The position numbers and the translations under genes were made by a program. From the NCBI GenBank assembly GCA_002690705.1, contig NZFO01000004.1:135932-199931 (forward strand): a stretch of 64,000 nucleotides of DNA, in the 5' to 3' direction. The notes beneath the pieces were generated by a model. The model worked only from the letters and a program-made list of their open reading frames with translations, was not told the origin of the DNA and did no database searches. Origin of the DNA: Magnetovibrio sp. (GTDB taxonomy: Bacteria; Pseudomonadota; Alphaproteobacteria; Rhodospirillales; Casp-alpha2). Shown here one piece after another: positions 35,696 through 44,421 of the stretch (the first letter of the stretch is position 1; every line of letters begins with the position of its first letter).

Positions 35696-36745
35696 ATGGT
35701 GAAACGGCTGGCATATTTTGATCAATGGATGGATTCCAGCGGTGTTTCACGTGCCGAGGCTTTGGATGGTGTTGAGGCCATTCGTATGGATCAGTCGGAA
35801 GATGAGGCGAAAAATTGGGAAATTTTAGCCAGTTCGCATGGCTATCAGTTGCGGCCAAGCACTGAAACAGAGCAGCGCTATTGGCCTAGTCGTACTTTTA
35901 TTGATGCATGCCCGAATCTCTTGGCGATATCATCAGCAGGCTCGGGATACGATATCGTTGATGTCGATGCTTGTACAGAGCGGGGCATTCTTGTTTGTTC
36001 GCAGTCCGGTTCAAATGCGGACTCAGTTGCTCAACATGTTTTTGGAATGGCTTTAGTGCTGTGCAAACAAATTATCCAATCTGATCGCGCGATTCGACGT
36101 GAAAGTCGCGATTGGACCCGTTGGAACTATAGGGGCCATGAGTTGACGGGACGTACTATTGGGATTGTTGGTTTGGGTAATGTGGGAACTCAAGTCGCGG
36201 CAATTTCCAAAATTTTTAATATGCAAGCCGTAGCCTATGACCCATATGTCTCTGACGATGATTTTCGTGAGCGTGGTGTGATACGCGAACCCAGCTTGGA
36301 AACATTATTTTCCGATTCTGATTTAGTCTCTATTAATTGCCCCTTAACTGATGAGACTCGTGGCATGGTTGGGACGGAACTTTACGATAAAATGAAACCA
36401 AACAGTATATTTATTACTACGGCGCGAGGCTTTATCCACGATGAGAAGGCGTTGGTCGTAGCTTTATCTGAAGGCAAAATTGGCGCGGCAGGTTGTGATG
36501 TCTTTGAAGAGGAGCCGCCCAACCATAGTCATCCTCTGCTGAATTTTGATAATGTCATCGTCTCACCCCATAATGCAGGTGTGACTTCGGACTGTAATGA
36601 AAACATGACTACTTACGCTCTTCAGCAATGGACAGAGATCTTTGGGGGGCACTATCCATCGCGGTTGCGTAATCCTACAGCGTGGCCTCTTTATTGCCAA
36701 CGCTTTGAAAAAATGTTTGGTGTAGCGCCCACTCGTAGTGAGTGA
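35696..36745 (+). CDS. D-2-hydroxyacid dehydrogenase family protein
   Basis: Second D-isomer-specific 2-hydroxyacid dehydrogenase of the window, 349 residues. The Rossmann GLGNVG is at 159-164; catalytic residues are Arg244 (TTARGF), Glu273 (DVFEEEPP) and His292 (SPHNAGV). It belongs to the phosphoglycerate/hydroxypyruvate dehydrogenase branch and is only distantly like the one at 14220. It stands alone and converges on the LhgO-like oxidase. Substrate unknown; glyoxylate, hydroxypyruvate or a longer 2-oxo acid are possible. Confidence 0.91.
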   Translation: MVKRLAYFDQWMDSSGVSRAEALDGVEAIRMDQSEDEAKNWEILASSHGYQLRPSTETEQRYWPSRTFIDACPNLLAISSAGSGYDIVDVDACTERGILVCSQSGSNADSVAQHVFGMALVLCKQIIQSDRAIRRESRDWTRWNYRGHELTGRTIGIVGLGNVGTQVAAISKIFNMQAVAYDPYVSDDDFRERGVIREPSLETLFSDSDLVSINCPLTDETRGMVGTELYDKMKPNSIFITTARGFIHDEKALVVALSEGKIGAAGCDVFEEEPPNHSHPLLNFDNVIVSPHNAGVTSDCNENMTTYALQQWTEIFGGHYPSRLRNPTAWPLYCQRFEKMFGVAPTRSE

Positions 36746-36922
36746 GCGGGCATGTGCTACTGATGATAAACCTCTTATAATAATTTGTTGAGCTAGGGCC
36801 CCCGCACAGCTACCAGCTCGATAATTCAGTAGCGGGCAACTATGGTTCCTTTGCATAACTTTAGCGCGGTGTTATGAGAGGAGAGTGCAAACCTCCGATA
36901 TGAAAGTGGTATAAACTGGTGC

Positions 36923-38038
36923 TTAGTCAACATCGAGCATTTTGATAATTTCTTCAGCGATGGCAAGCGAGGATGTTAGGCCGGGGCTCTCGATGCCGTA
37001 GAGATTAACCATTCCTTTTACACCGTGTAAATCTGGTCCTTGGATCACAAAGTCAGATCCGTATTTACTGCTTTTGGGCCCGGATAATTTAGGTCTGATC
37101 CCTGCGTAACCCGGTTGCAGTGCGTCGTCCTCTAGATCTGGCCAATAGCGCCGAATATCAGTGTAGAATTTTTTACGACGCTCAGGATCAACCGTATATT
37201 CCACATTAGTAACCCATTCCACGTCGGGGCCAAACTTTACTTGTCCCCCGAGGTCTATACTTGAATGAGTCCCGAGACCGCCAGGGACAGGAACGGGATA
37301 AACGAGGTGATTGAACGGGTTTTTACCTGTAAGCGTAAAATAATTTCCACGGGCAAAATAAAGTGGCGGAATACTCGCGGGAGGTACACCTAAAATACTT
37401 TGAGATAAGTCCTGAGCTCCGAGGCCCGCTGCATTAATAAGGATGTCACAAGATAGAGTGGTGGGTGTCTCACCGCCAGTTTCAATAACTATGCCTCGAT
37501 TTGTGACTTCTCCCGATTTAACTGGTGAAAAAAAAGCAATCATGCCGCCATTGGCTTCTAATTTGCCTTGCAGGGATAGCATGTAACTGTGTGAATTAAA
37601 GATGCCTGTTGATGGTGAGAACCATGCCGCGACTGCCCTCACATTAGGTTCCAGGTTTTTAAGTCGCGCGCCCTCAACCCACTCGAGGTCCTGTACACCA
37701 TTGGCACGAGCTCGCTTGCCGATTTCTTGCAATGATGGAATTTCCCCCTCGGTAGTTGCCACAATCATTTTACCAATACGCTGATATTCAACAGCATTTT
37801 TTTTGCAGAAGTCATAAAGCAAATCTTTGCCTCTAACACACAGTTGCGCTTTAAGGCTGTTTTTTGGGTAGTAAATTCCGGCATGGATGACCTCGGAGTT
37901 GCGGGAAGAAATGCCGGTGCCAATTCCGGCAGATTTTTCAAGCAGAACTACTTCTCGACCCGACTGAGCCAAACGCTGGGCAGCAGCCAGACCAACACAC
38001 CCCGCGCCTACAACTATGCATTCAACTTGATTAACCAT
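36923..38038 (-). CDS. FAD-dependent oxidoreductase, L-2-hydroxyglutarate oxidase-like
   Basis: DAO-fold flavoprotein of 371 residues, the size of LhgO. It begins with the dinucleotide motif VVGAGCVGLAAAQRLA and the second-strand acid EVVLLEK, then GTGISSRNSEVIHAGIYYP, the block around the active-site His seen in L-2-hydroxyglutarate and related 2-hydroxyacid oxidases, and ends with GIESPGLTSSLAIAEEI. It would oxidise an L-2-hydroxy acid and pass electrons to the membrane or oxygen. It is the tail-to-tail neighbour of a D-2-hydroxyacid dehydrogenase; both stereochemical series of 2-hydroxy acids may thus be handled here, although co-regulation is not shown. Confidence 0.88.
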   Translation of the reverse strand: MVNQVECIVVGAGCVGLAAAQRLAQSGREVVLLEKSAGIGTGISSRNSEVIHAGIYYPKNSLKAQLCVRGKDLLYDFCKKNAVEYQRIGKMIVATTEGEIPSLQEIGKRARANGVQDLEWVEGARLKNLEPNVRAVAAWFSPSTGIFNSHSYMLSLQGKLEANGGMIAFFSPVKSGEVTNRGIVIETGGETPTTLSCDILINAAGLGAQDLSQSILGVPPASIPPLYFARGNYFTLTGKNPFNHLVYPVPVPGGLGTHSSIDLGGQVKFGPDVEWVTNVEYTVDPERRKKFYTDIRRYWPDLEDDALQPGYAGIRPKLSGPKSSKYGSDFVIQGPDLHGVKGMVNLYGIESPGLTSSLAIAEEIIKMLDVD

Positions 38039-38361
38039 GAGAGTAAGGATGGAATACTAAAGAGTAACTGTCTACACAAGATCGCAGTTTATTGCGCTAC
38101 AGACAAGTTTCTGAACTCTAAAGTCCTGTTGATATTGCATTTGCCCTTGGGTTAATACGTCAAAAGGCTAATTATGTGTTTATGAGAATTACTGCAGTGA
38201 AAATATGAGACGCCTATTGAAAAGATATTTTTTTTCGAGGAGGGTAACTTTTATTTGCTTGCGAAAGATGGTTTAGGGATAAACTTGAGAGGGTCAATTT
38301 TTATTGTCCGCTTCGAGTTAGCGATCAATTTACCTTTAGCACGAAGATTAAGGAAGGTGTC
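38039..38361. other. Divergent intergenic region
   Basis: About 320 bases between the minus-strand oxidase and the plus-strand TerB/DnaJ gene. It marks the border between the catabolic and the core parts of the window. A T8 run occurs near 38228 without a stem in front of it, and GGAAGGTG precedes the downstream ATG. No promoter pair is convincing and no gene is seen. Confidence 0.45.
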
Positions 38362-39138
38362 ATGAGTATCTGGGGTAAGGTTATTGGTGGGGTAGCAGGG
38401 TTTGCTCTAGGGGGTCCGATTGGCGGACTGCTTGGAGCGTTTGCAGGGCATTCCGTTGATAAAATGAAAGCTCGAGAACTTCACGCAGGGATAGCTGATC
38501 GGAGGCACAGAGGGAGGGAAGATTTCAACCAAGATGCTCGTCAAATTGCGTTTACAACTACAGTTATTGCTCTATCGGCCAAGATGGCCAAGATTGATGG
38601 TCATGTAAGTGCGGATGAAATCACCGTATTTAAAAATATCTTCCACATCCCCGCGGAGGAAACGGTCCAAGTGGGAAAAATTTGGGCCCAAGCAAAAAAT
38701 GAGGCGATGGGTTATGAGACCTACGCTGAGCAAATAGCCTATTTGTTTGGTGACGAGCCGGCGGTGATGGAAGAGATTCTTGGTGCGCTAATGCATATAG
38801 CTAAGGCTGATGGGGTTATTCATCCTGCGGAGTTACAAATGTTATCAAGGACAGCGATGATTTTTGGGTTTAACCCGAACCAGTTTGAGCGCTTGAAACA
38901 AATTCATTTAGGTGGTGAAGCCTTTGGAGAAGATGATCCCTATCGAATATTGGGTGTTAAACATGAGGATTCAGACGATGAAATTAAAATTGCATATCGA
39001 AAACTGATACGCGCAAATCACCCTGACACTTTGATGGCGCAAGGTGTTCCCCAAGAATTCATCGATATTGCCAATGAAAAAATGGCTACGATCAATGCGG
39101 CCTATGATCAGATTGAGAAAAAGCGCGGTTTGAGATAA
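38362..39138 (+). CDS. TerB-DnaJ domain protein (DjlA-like co-chaperone)
   Basis: Co-chaperone of 258 residues. The N-terminus is a glycine-rich hydrophobic segment (about 1-30, GFALGGPIGGLLGAFAG) that may associate with the membrane. A TerB-type helical domain covers about 55-180. The C-terminal J domain begins DPYRILGV near 192 and carries the HPD tripeptide at 220-222, which stimulates DnaK ATPase. The order TerB then J is that of DjlA. It is followed 31 bases later by an AmpD-like amidase. A role in envelope stress folding is inferred from the family. Confidence 0.9.
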   Translation: MSIWGKVIGGVAGFALGGPIGGLLGAFAGHSVDKMKARELHAGIADRRHRGREDFNQDARQIAFTTTVIALSAKMAKIDGHVSADEITVFKNIFHIPAEETVQVGKIWAQAKNEAMGYETYAEQIAYLFGDEPAVMEEILGALMHIAKADGVIHPAELQMLSRTAMIFGFNPNQFERLKQIHLGGEAFGEDDPYRILGVKHEDSDDEIKIAYRKLIRANHPDTLMAQGVPQEFIDIANEKMATINAAYDQIEKKRGLR

Positions 39139-39169
39139 TGGTTGATAACAGAATTATATATACAAAATC

Positions 39170-39862
39170 GTGATAGAAGCGCCATCTCCGAACTTTGGCC
39201 CGCGTCCTGATAACGCGCGAATTGATATTCTTGTTTTGCACTATACCGGCATGCCTTCAAGAGAGGCGGCACTTGAACGCCTTTGCAGTTCAAAGTCAGA
39301 GGTGAGCGCACATTACTTAATTGATGAAATGGGTGAAGTCTACAGATTGGTTGATGAGGGGCGACGCGCTTGGCATGCTGGCATTGCCTATTGGCGTGGA
39401 GCAGTAGACATAAATAGCCGCTCTATAGGTGTTGAATTAGTTAATCCAGGTCATGAATATGGTTACTCAGCATTTCCCATCGCGCAATATGCGGCGCTCC
39501 AGAATTTGGCTTTAAACATATTGAGCCGCTATCCAATTCCCGCCCGCAATGTTGTTGGTCATTCTGATATAGCGCCGGGAAGAAAAACTGATCCGGGTGA
39601 GTTTTTTGATTGGCAAGCCATGGCTGGGATTGGGGTGGGGCTGTGGCCGATGCAGTCAAACCATTTAGAGCTAGATATTGGTCGTCTTAAAACTCTTCTT
39701 GGAGAAATTGGTTACGATGTAAATAATTTGGCTGCAGCGTTTAGAGCGTTTCAAAGGCATTTTCGGCCTACGCGGGTAAATGGGCGGATGGACTCAGAGA
39801 CGGCGCGGTTAATTTTGGGCTTACACGAACAAGTGGGAGGAAATTCTCCTCTTTCGGTTTAA
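39170..39862 (+). CDS. N-acetylmuramoyl-L-alanine amidase, AmpD/AmiD-like
   Basis: Zinc amidase (Amidase_2 fold) of 230 residues that cleaves the MurNAc-L-alanine bond. Zinc ligands are His24 (LVLHYTG), His131 (VGHSDIAPG) and Asp141 (KTDPGEF). A short peptidoglycan-binding-like helical domain occupies about 165-222. There is no signal peptide or lipobox, so a cytoplasmic AmpD-type role in recycling anhydro-muropeptides is more likely than a periplasmic AmiD role. The start is GTG 39170 with a weak ribosome-binding site; the ATG at 39138 is out of frame. It precedes the RNase P RNA gene. Confidence 0.9.
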   Translation: MIEAPSPNFGPRPDNARIDILVLHYTGMPSREAALERLCSSKSEVSAHYLIDEMGEVYRLVDEGRRAWHAGIAYWRGAVDINSRSIGVELVNPGHEYGYSAFPIAQYAALQNLALNILSRYPIPARNVVGHSDIAPGRKTDPGEFFDWQAMAGIGVGLWPMQSNHLELDIGRLKTLLGEIGYDVNNLAAAFRAFQRHFRPTRVNGRMDSETARLILGLHEQVGGNSPLSV

Positions 39863-39893
39863 ATTGTACATTAGGTCTGTTATACACTGTGTG

Positions 39894-40279
<386 letters not shown>

Positions 40280-40460
40280 TATTTTAACTTTAAATTTCTA
40301 TTAAGCTGAATTGGATATTTCATCAAAGTGCCATAGAAAAGCTTTCGTGGCGCTACAAAACCGCCCTATCCGCCAATGAATATAGCATTAAATCGACAAA
40401 AACAGAGCAAACTTGTTTTGTTGTGAAAGGCTTTGTTAACCCATTCTATGTAAAACTAAT

Positions 40461-40505
40461 CCCGTTGACGCCCATGATATCCCATGCTATCCCATCATGT
40501 ACTAC
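40461..40505 (+). promoter_or_regulatory. Promoter with MraZ-type operator repeats upstream of mraZ
   Basis: Four 10-bp-spaced direct repeats, CCCGT (40461), CCCAT (40471), CCCAT (40481) and CCCAT (40491), read ATGGG on the other strand. MraZ is known to bind TGGGN repeats spaced by five bases ahead of the dcw operon. A TTGACG -35 (40465-40470) and CTATCC (40487-40492) at 16-bp spacing overlap the repeats, so bound MraZ would cover the promoter and repress its own operon. The remaining leader to the mraZ start (40506-40665) shows no gene. Confidence 0.75.
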
Positions 40506-40665
40506 ATTTAAGGAGCATTTGCGGGGATTAAAAAGGTGTCAGGGATGGGGTTCGCGGTTGAGAATGATCATACGGCCCTATTGAAACGGATCCGACAGCC
40601 TAATGTATTTTGTCTGTTCGGAGTATCGGCAGAAGCTGATAAAACGCAGTTGTTCGGGGGCCAAG

Positions 40666-41142
40666 ATGACTTTATTCGTCGGCCGGCACGTTAATAAACT
40701 AGATCGAAAGGGCCGGGTCTCTGTGCCTAAGTCATTTCGTGCCGCCTTGCGAGCTCAAGGCTCCAAGATTTTTTATGCATATCCATCTTTTAAGCATGGA
40801 GCTGTTGAAGCTTGTGGAGACATATTTTTAGCGCGCCTGAGCGCTAGTCTCGACGAGTTGGACACTTTCTCTGATGAGCAAGACGATTTAGCAGCCATTA
40901 TCTTGGAAAATGCGCATGCCCTGAGTTTAGATACGGAGGGGCGGGCGATATTGCCAAGGGAGCTAGTCGAGCATGCAGGTTTGTCTGAACAAGTAATTTT
41001 TGTTGGACGGGGCGCGCGATTTCAGATTTGGGAACCGGCTTCGTATGATACGAACCGCTCCGGAGCCTTCGAACGAGCTCGCAGTCGGGGGGCGACCTTC
41101 AAGCTTCTTGGTGGTGAGAAAAAAGAGGGTCGTTTTCGATGA
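40666..41142 (+). CDS. mraZ: MraZ transcriptional regulator of the dcw cluster
   Basis: DNA-binding protein of 158 residues with two SpoVT-AbrB-like domains, each marked by the DxxGR motif: NKLDRKGRVSVPKSFR near residue 11 and LDTEGRAILPREL near 92. ATG 40666 follows CGGGGG and gives the standard N-terminus MTLFVGRHVNKLD; the open frame extends to 40603 without similarity. MraZ forms ring oligomers that bind repeats upstream of its own gene, and such repeats are seen at 40461-40495. It overlaps rsmH by four bases. Confidence 0.96.
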   Translation: MTLFVGRHVNKLDRKGRVSVPKSFRAALRAQGSKIFYAYPSFKHGAVEACGDIFLARLSASLDELDTFSDEQDDLAAIILENAHALSLDTEGRAILPRELVEHAGLSEQVIFVGRGARFQIWEPASYDTNRSGAFERARSRGATFKLLGGEKKEGRFR

Positions 41143-42092
41143 GCGTTTCTCATAAGCCGGTTATGATAAATGAGGTGATGGACGCTTTGGTTCCCCGTGA
41201 TGGCGCTATTTATGTGGACGCAACTTTTGGTGCCGGGGGATACTCGCGCGCGCTTCTCGAGGCTGCGGATTGCACCGTTTGGGGAATAGACCGGGATCCA
41301 TTGGCGGTCGAATTTGGGCGCGATATGGCACATGAATTTGGTGGCCGACTGTCTGTAGTCAAAGGGCGGTTTGGTCAAATGCGGGAAATATTAAGTGCGG
41401 TGGGAGTTACCCAAGTTGACGGAATTGCCCTGGATATCGGGATTTCATCTATGCAAATCGATGATTTTACACGAGGGTTTTCGTTTCGTGCGGATGGGCC
41501 ACTTGATATGCGAATGGATAATGGCAGTGACGACCCAACAGCTGCCGATATCGTCAACAGTATGAAGGAGCACGACTTAGCAAACTTGATATACGATTAT
41601 GGAGAGGAGCGAGCATCTCGAAGGATTGCCAGGGAAATTGTTCGTCTGCGGAAAAAGGGCCCGATCGAACGGACAGAACAACTCGCAAGAGTAATCCGTC
41701 ATGTGGTTCGTCGATCAAACGATGGCATTGATCCCGCAACACGCACTTTTCAAGCTTTACGCATTTATGTTAACGAAGAGCTCATTGAGCTTGATCAGGG
41801 TCTTGCTGCGGCGGAAAAATTGCTTAGGGCGGAATCTCGCCTTGCAGTGGTGTCATTTCACTCTTTAGAGGACCGTCGAGTAAAAACATTCTTGTTGGAA
41901 CGAAGCGGGCAGCGGCCGCGGCCATCGCGACATATGCCCGACTCAAGGCGCTCCTTTTACCCGACTTTTCGTTTAGTTAAGCGGGGAGCTGTTAAGCCTA
42001 AAGAAACAGAAATTAGTCTCAATGCGCGCGCACGTTCGGCGCGGTTGCGCTGGGCAGAGCGGACTGCTCAACGGCCAATTCAGGTAGCGTGA
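41139..42092 (+). CDS. rsmH: 16S rRNA (cytosine1402-N4)-methyltransferase
   Basis: SAM-dependent methyltransferase modifying C1402 in the ribosomal P site; 317 residues. The N-terminus HKPVMINEVMDAL, SAM-binding block DATFGAGGYSRALL, and GIALDIGISSMQID are diagnostic, as is VVSFHSLEDRRVKTFL near 245. The start overlaps the mraZ stop as ATGA, indicating translational coupling. It is the second gene of the dcw cluster; ftsL follows 13 bases later. Confidence 0.97.
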   Translation: MSVSHKPVMINEVMDALVPRDGAIYVDATFGAGGYSRALLEAADCTVWGIDRDPLAVEFGRDMAHEFGGRLSVVKGRFGQMREILSAVGVTQVDGIALDIGISSMQIDDFTRGFSFRADGPLDMRMDNGSDDPTAADIVNSMKEHDLANLIYDYGEERASRRIAREIVRLRKKGPIERTEQLARVIRHVVRRSNDGIDPATRTFQALRIYVNEELIELDQGLAAAEKLLRAESRLAVVSFHSLEDRRVKTFLLERSGQRPRPSRHMPDSRRSFYPTFRLVKRGAVKPKETEISLNARARSARLRWAERTAQRPIQVA

Positions 42093-42105
42093 GGAAATTA
42101 ATTTT

Positions 42106-42456
42106 ATGCGCACGTCTACGCTTGCTATTCTCCTCGTTTCAGTCGCCGTATGCGTAGGGCTCTTCTTGGTCAAGTACAGGGTCCAGGGGCTGGAGGGACG
42201 GCTGGATGATTTAAACCGCGAGATAGCCCGAGACCGCGAAGCCATTCGTGTACTGCGAGCCGAATGGAGTCATCTGAATGAGCCCGAGCGATTGCGTGCG
42301 TTAGCTGACCGGTATCTGGGCATGAAGCCCTTGGCCGTTCAACAAATAGCTCACCGATCTGATTGGGATCGGAAACTTCCGACCCGATCAAAATCGCTGC
42401 ATGCGGAAGAGCGATCGATCGAAAGCATAGCCTCCAGAGATGAGTATGCCCAATGA
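42106..42456 (+). CDS. ftsL: Cell division protein FtsL
   Basis: Small bitopic division protein of 116 residues. A single membrane helix at about 5-22 (STLAILLVSVAVCVGLFL) is followed by a periplasmic coiled coil at about 25-62, then LADRYLGMKPL, the typical FtsL motif. In the divisome it forms a complex with FtsB and FtsQ that activates FtsWI. Sequence conservation in this family is low, so position between rsmH and ftsI is strong supporting evidence. It overlaps ftsI by ATGA. Confidence 0.9.
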   Translation: MRTSTLAILLVSVAVCVGLFLVKYRVQGLEGRLDDLNREIARDREAIRVLRAEWSHLNEPERLRALADRYLGMKPLAVQQIAHRSDWDRKLPTRSKSLHAEERSIESIASRDEYAQ

Positions 42457-44417
42457 GGAGTATTGGACAGAGATTTGTTGCTAAGAGGCGGCATATGGAA
42501 GGAATAAAAAAACAAGCACTTGAGACTGGCCGAAACCGACTGCTTGTGGCGGGCATGGTTATTACGATAGCGTTCGCTGGGATTGCGGGTCGGCTTACTG
42601 ATCTTGCGGTGATTAGTGGAGGCTTCGAAAAGCGTATTGGAAAAGTAGCGAGCGCGGAAATATCTGCAAGTGGACGAGCGGACATAGTTGATCGAAATGG
42701 GGTTCTTTTAGCAACCAGCCTACCCACCGTCTCCCTCCACGCTGATCCAACTCTTGTGATTGATGCCGAAGAGGTTGCGCGCAAGGTTGCCCACGTCCTT
42801 CCAAATGCGAGAACTAAAATATTGATGCGCAAGCTCAGTAGCAATGGTCGTTTCGTATGGCTTGCTCGTAATTTAACGCCAAAACAGCATCACCGCATTA
42901 ACAGTTTGGGTTTGCCGGGTATATCCTTTCAAAGCGGGGAGCGCCGCGTTTACCCACATGGACCACTTGTTTCTCATGTATTGGGCTTGACTGATGTTGA
43001 CGGCAATGGCGTTGCTGGGCTCGAGAACAGTTTTGACGGCGATCTACGCGCTTCGGATCGACCACTTCGCACCTCAATAGATGTGCGGGTGCAGTCTATA
43101 TTGCGCGATGAACTAATCGCTTCAATGAACGAATACAAGGCAATTGGCGCCGCGGGCCTAGTAATGGATGTAAACAACGGTGAAATCCTAGCGATGGTGT
43201 CCTTGCCCGATTATGATCCTAACAAACCTAGTCGAATGTCTTTTGACGCGGTATTTAATCGTGCTGCTAAGGGTGTCTACGAGATGGGTTCGACCTTTAA
43301 GCTTTTCACAGCTGCAATGGCACTTGACTCGGGTGTAGTTGATATTGGTGGTGGCTATGATGCATCTAAGCCCATAAGAATTTCACGGTTTGCAATCTCT
43401 GACTATCACGCTAAAAATCGTTGGTTGTCCGTTCCTGAGATAATTCTCCACTCATCAAATATCGGGGCAGCTAAGATGGCCCTGGATGTTGGTGGAAAAA
43501 CTCAAAAAGATTATCTCCAAAGATTTGGATTATTGCATCCGGCTGCGCTTGAGATACCCGAGGTTGGCTCGCCTCTTTTACCCGATGCTTGGCGTCTGAT
43601 CAGCACCATGACAATTTCTTATGGCCACGGTATCTCCGTAAGCCCGGTTCAGCTAGCCTCTGGGGTCAGCGCGTTAGTTAATGGCGGGCTCTATCATCCA
43701 CCGACATTACTTGGCCGTCTTAATCCACAGGCGGCTGGTCATAGAGGACGTCCAGCGCACCGGGTAATTTCCAAAGAAACATCCAACCAATTGCGTGGAT
43801 TAATGCGTCTGGTTGTTCGTCACGGAACTGGACGGAGGGCTAATGTTCGTGGATATGTCGTTGGCGGAAAGACAGGAACGGCGGAAAAAAGTTCAAAACA
43901 TGGTTACTCTACGTCGGCTAAACTCTCGTCGTTCGTTGGCGCATTTCCAATGAACGCGCCTCAATATGTGGTTTTTGCTGTGCTCGATGAGCCGATTGGA
44001 AACAAAAATACATTTAATTATGCGACGGGAGGTTGGGTCGTTGCGCCAGCTGTGGGCCGGATTATTGAGCGGATGGCACCGATGGTGGGTATCCCGCCGC
44101 AGTTAGGCCAAGAAATGACTACGCCAAAAATTTCTACTCTTGACACATTAGCGAAAAATAAAAACTCGGCAGTTACGCGGGGAACCAGTGGGAAACGGCG
44201 TAAGGTGTTTAATCAACCCGAACAAGGTCACGCAAAGGTGGCAGAAAAGCCAAAATGGGCGGATATCATTGCGCGCGCAGTCGCCGTGCATCTGCATCAT
44301 CAAACCGAGTCTGAGGCAAGTCTAGTTTTACGCGCCCGCGCGGTGTTGGGTCGCGCAGTGCTGGCCCGCAAACAACACCGTAAGCTGTTGTCAACGGCGG
44401 TATCGTTAGTGGAGTGA
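42453..44417 (+). CDS. ftsI: Septal peptidoglycan transpeptidase FtsI (PBP3)
   Basis: Class B penicillin-binding protein that crosslinks septal peptidoglycan. The 654-residue protein has a membrane anchor at about 29-48, a pedestal domain with RADIVDRNGVLLATSLP, and a transpeptidase domain with the SxxK serine at 280 (STFK, Lys283), an SSN motif near 334 and KTGT at 473-476. The ATG overlapping the ftsL stop is chosen; an in-frame ATG at 42495 is less likely. About 90 residues after residue 560 form a basic C-terminal extension longer than in most FtsI proteins. It works with FtsW, also in this cluster. Confidence 0.96.
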   Translation: MRSIGQRFVAKRRHMEGIKKQALETGRNRLLVAGMVITIAFAGIAGRLTDLAVISGGFEKRIGKVASAEISASGRADIVDRNGVLLATSLPTVSLHADPTLVIDAEEVARKVAHVLPNARTKILMRKLSSNGRFVWLARNLTPKQHHRINSLGLPGISFQSGERRVYPHGPLVSHVLGLTDVDGNGVAGLENSFDGDLRASDRPLRTSIDVRVQSILRDELIASMNEYKAIGAAGLVMDVNNGEILAMVSLPDYDPNKPSRMSFDAVFNRAAKGVYEMGSTFKLFTAAMALDSGVVDIGGGYDASKPIRISRFAISDYHAKNRWLSVPEIILHSSNIGAAKMALDVGGKTQKDYLQRFGLLHPAALEIPEVGSPLLPDAWRLISTMTISYGHGISVSPVQLASGVSALVNGGLYHPPTLLGRLNPQAAGHRGRPAHRVISKETSNQLRGLMRLVVRHGTGRRANVRGYVVGGKTGTAEKSSKHGYSTSAKLSSFVGAFPMNAPQYVVFAVLDEPIGNKNTFNYATGGWVVAPAVGRIIERMAPMVGIPPQLGQEMTTPKISTLDTLAKNKNSAVTRGTSGKRRKVFNQPEQGHAKVAEKPKWADIIARAVAVHLHHQTESEASLVLRARAVLGRAVLARKQHRKLLSTAVSLVE

Positions 44418-44421
44418 GATA

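Noticed and set aside
40461-40495. CCCAT repeats as a CRISPR or satellite array
   Set aside because: The repeat unit is 10 bp with no spacers of CRISPR size; position and period fit a MraZ operator.
40603-40665. Upstream start for mraZ
   Set aside because: The extra 21 residues have no MraZ similarity, and ATG 40666 has a proper ribosome-binding site.
42170-42844. 224-codon minus-strand open frame across ftsL and ftsI
   Set aside because: Lies antisense to two well-supported genes and has no family features; a codon-bias shadow.
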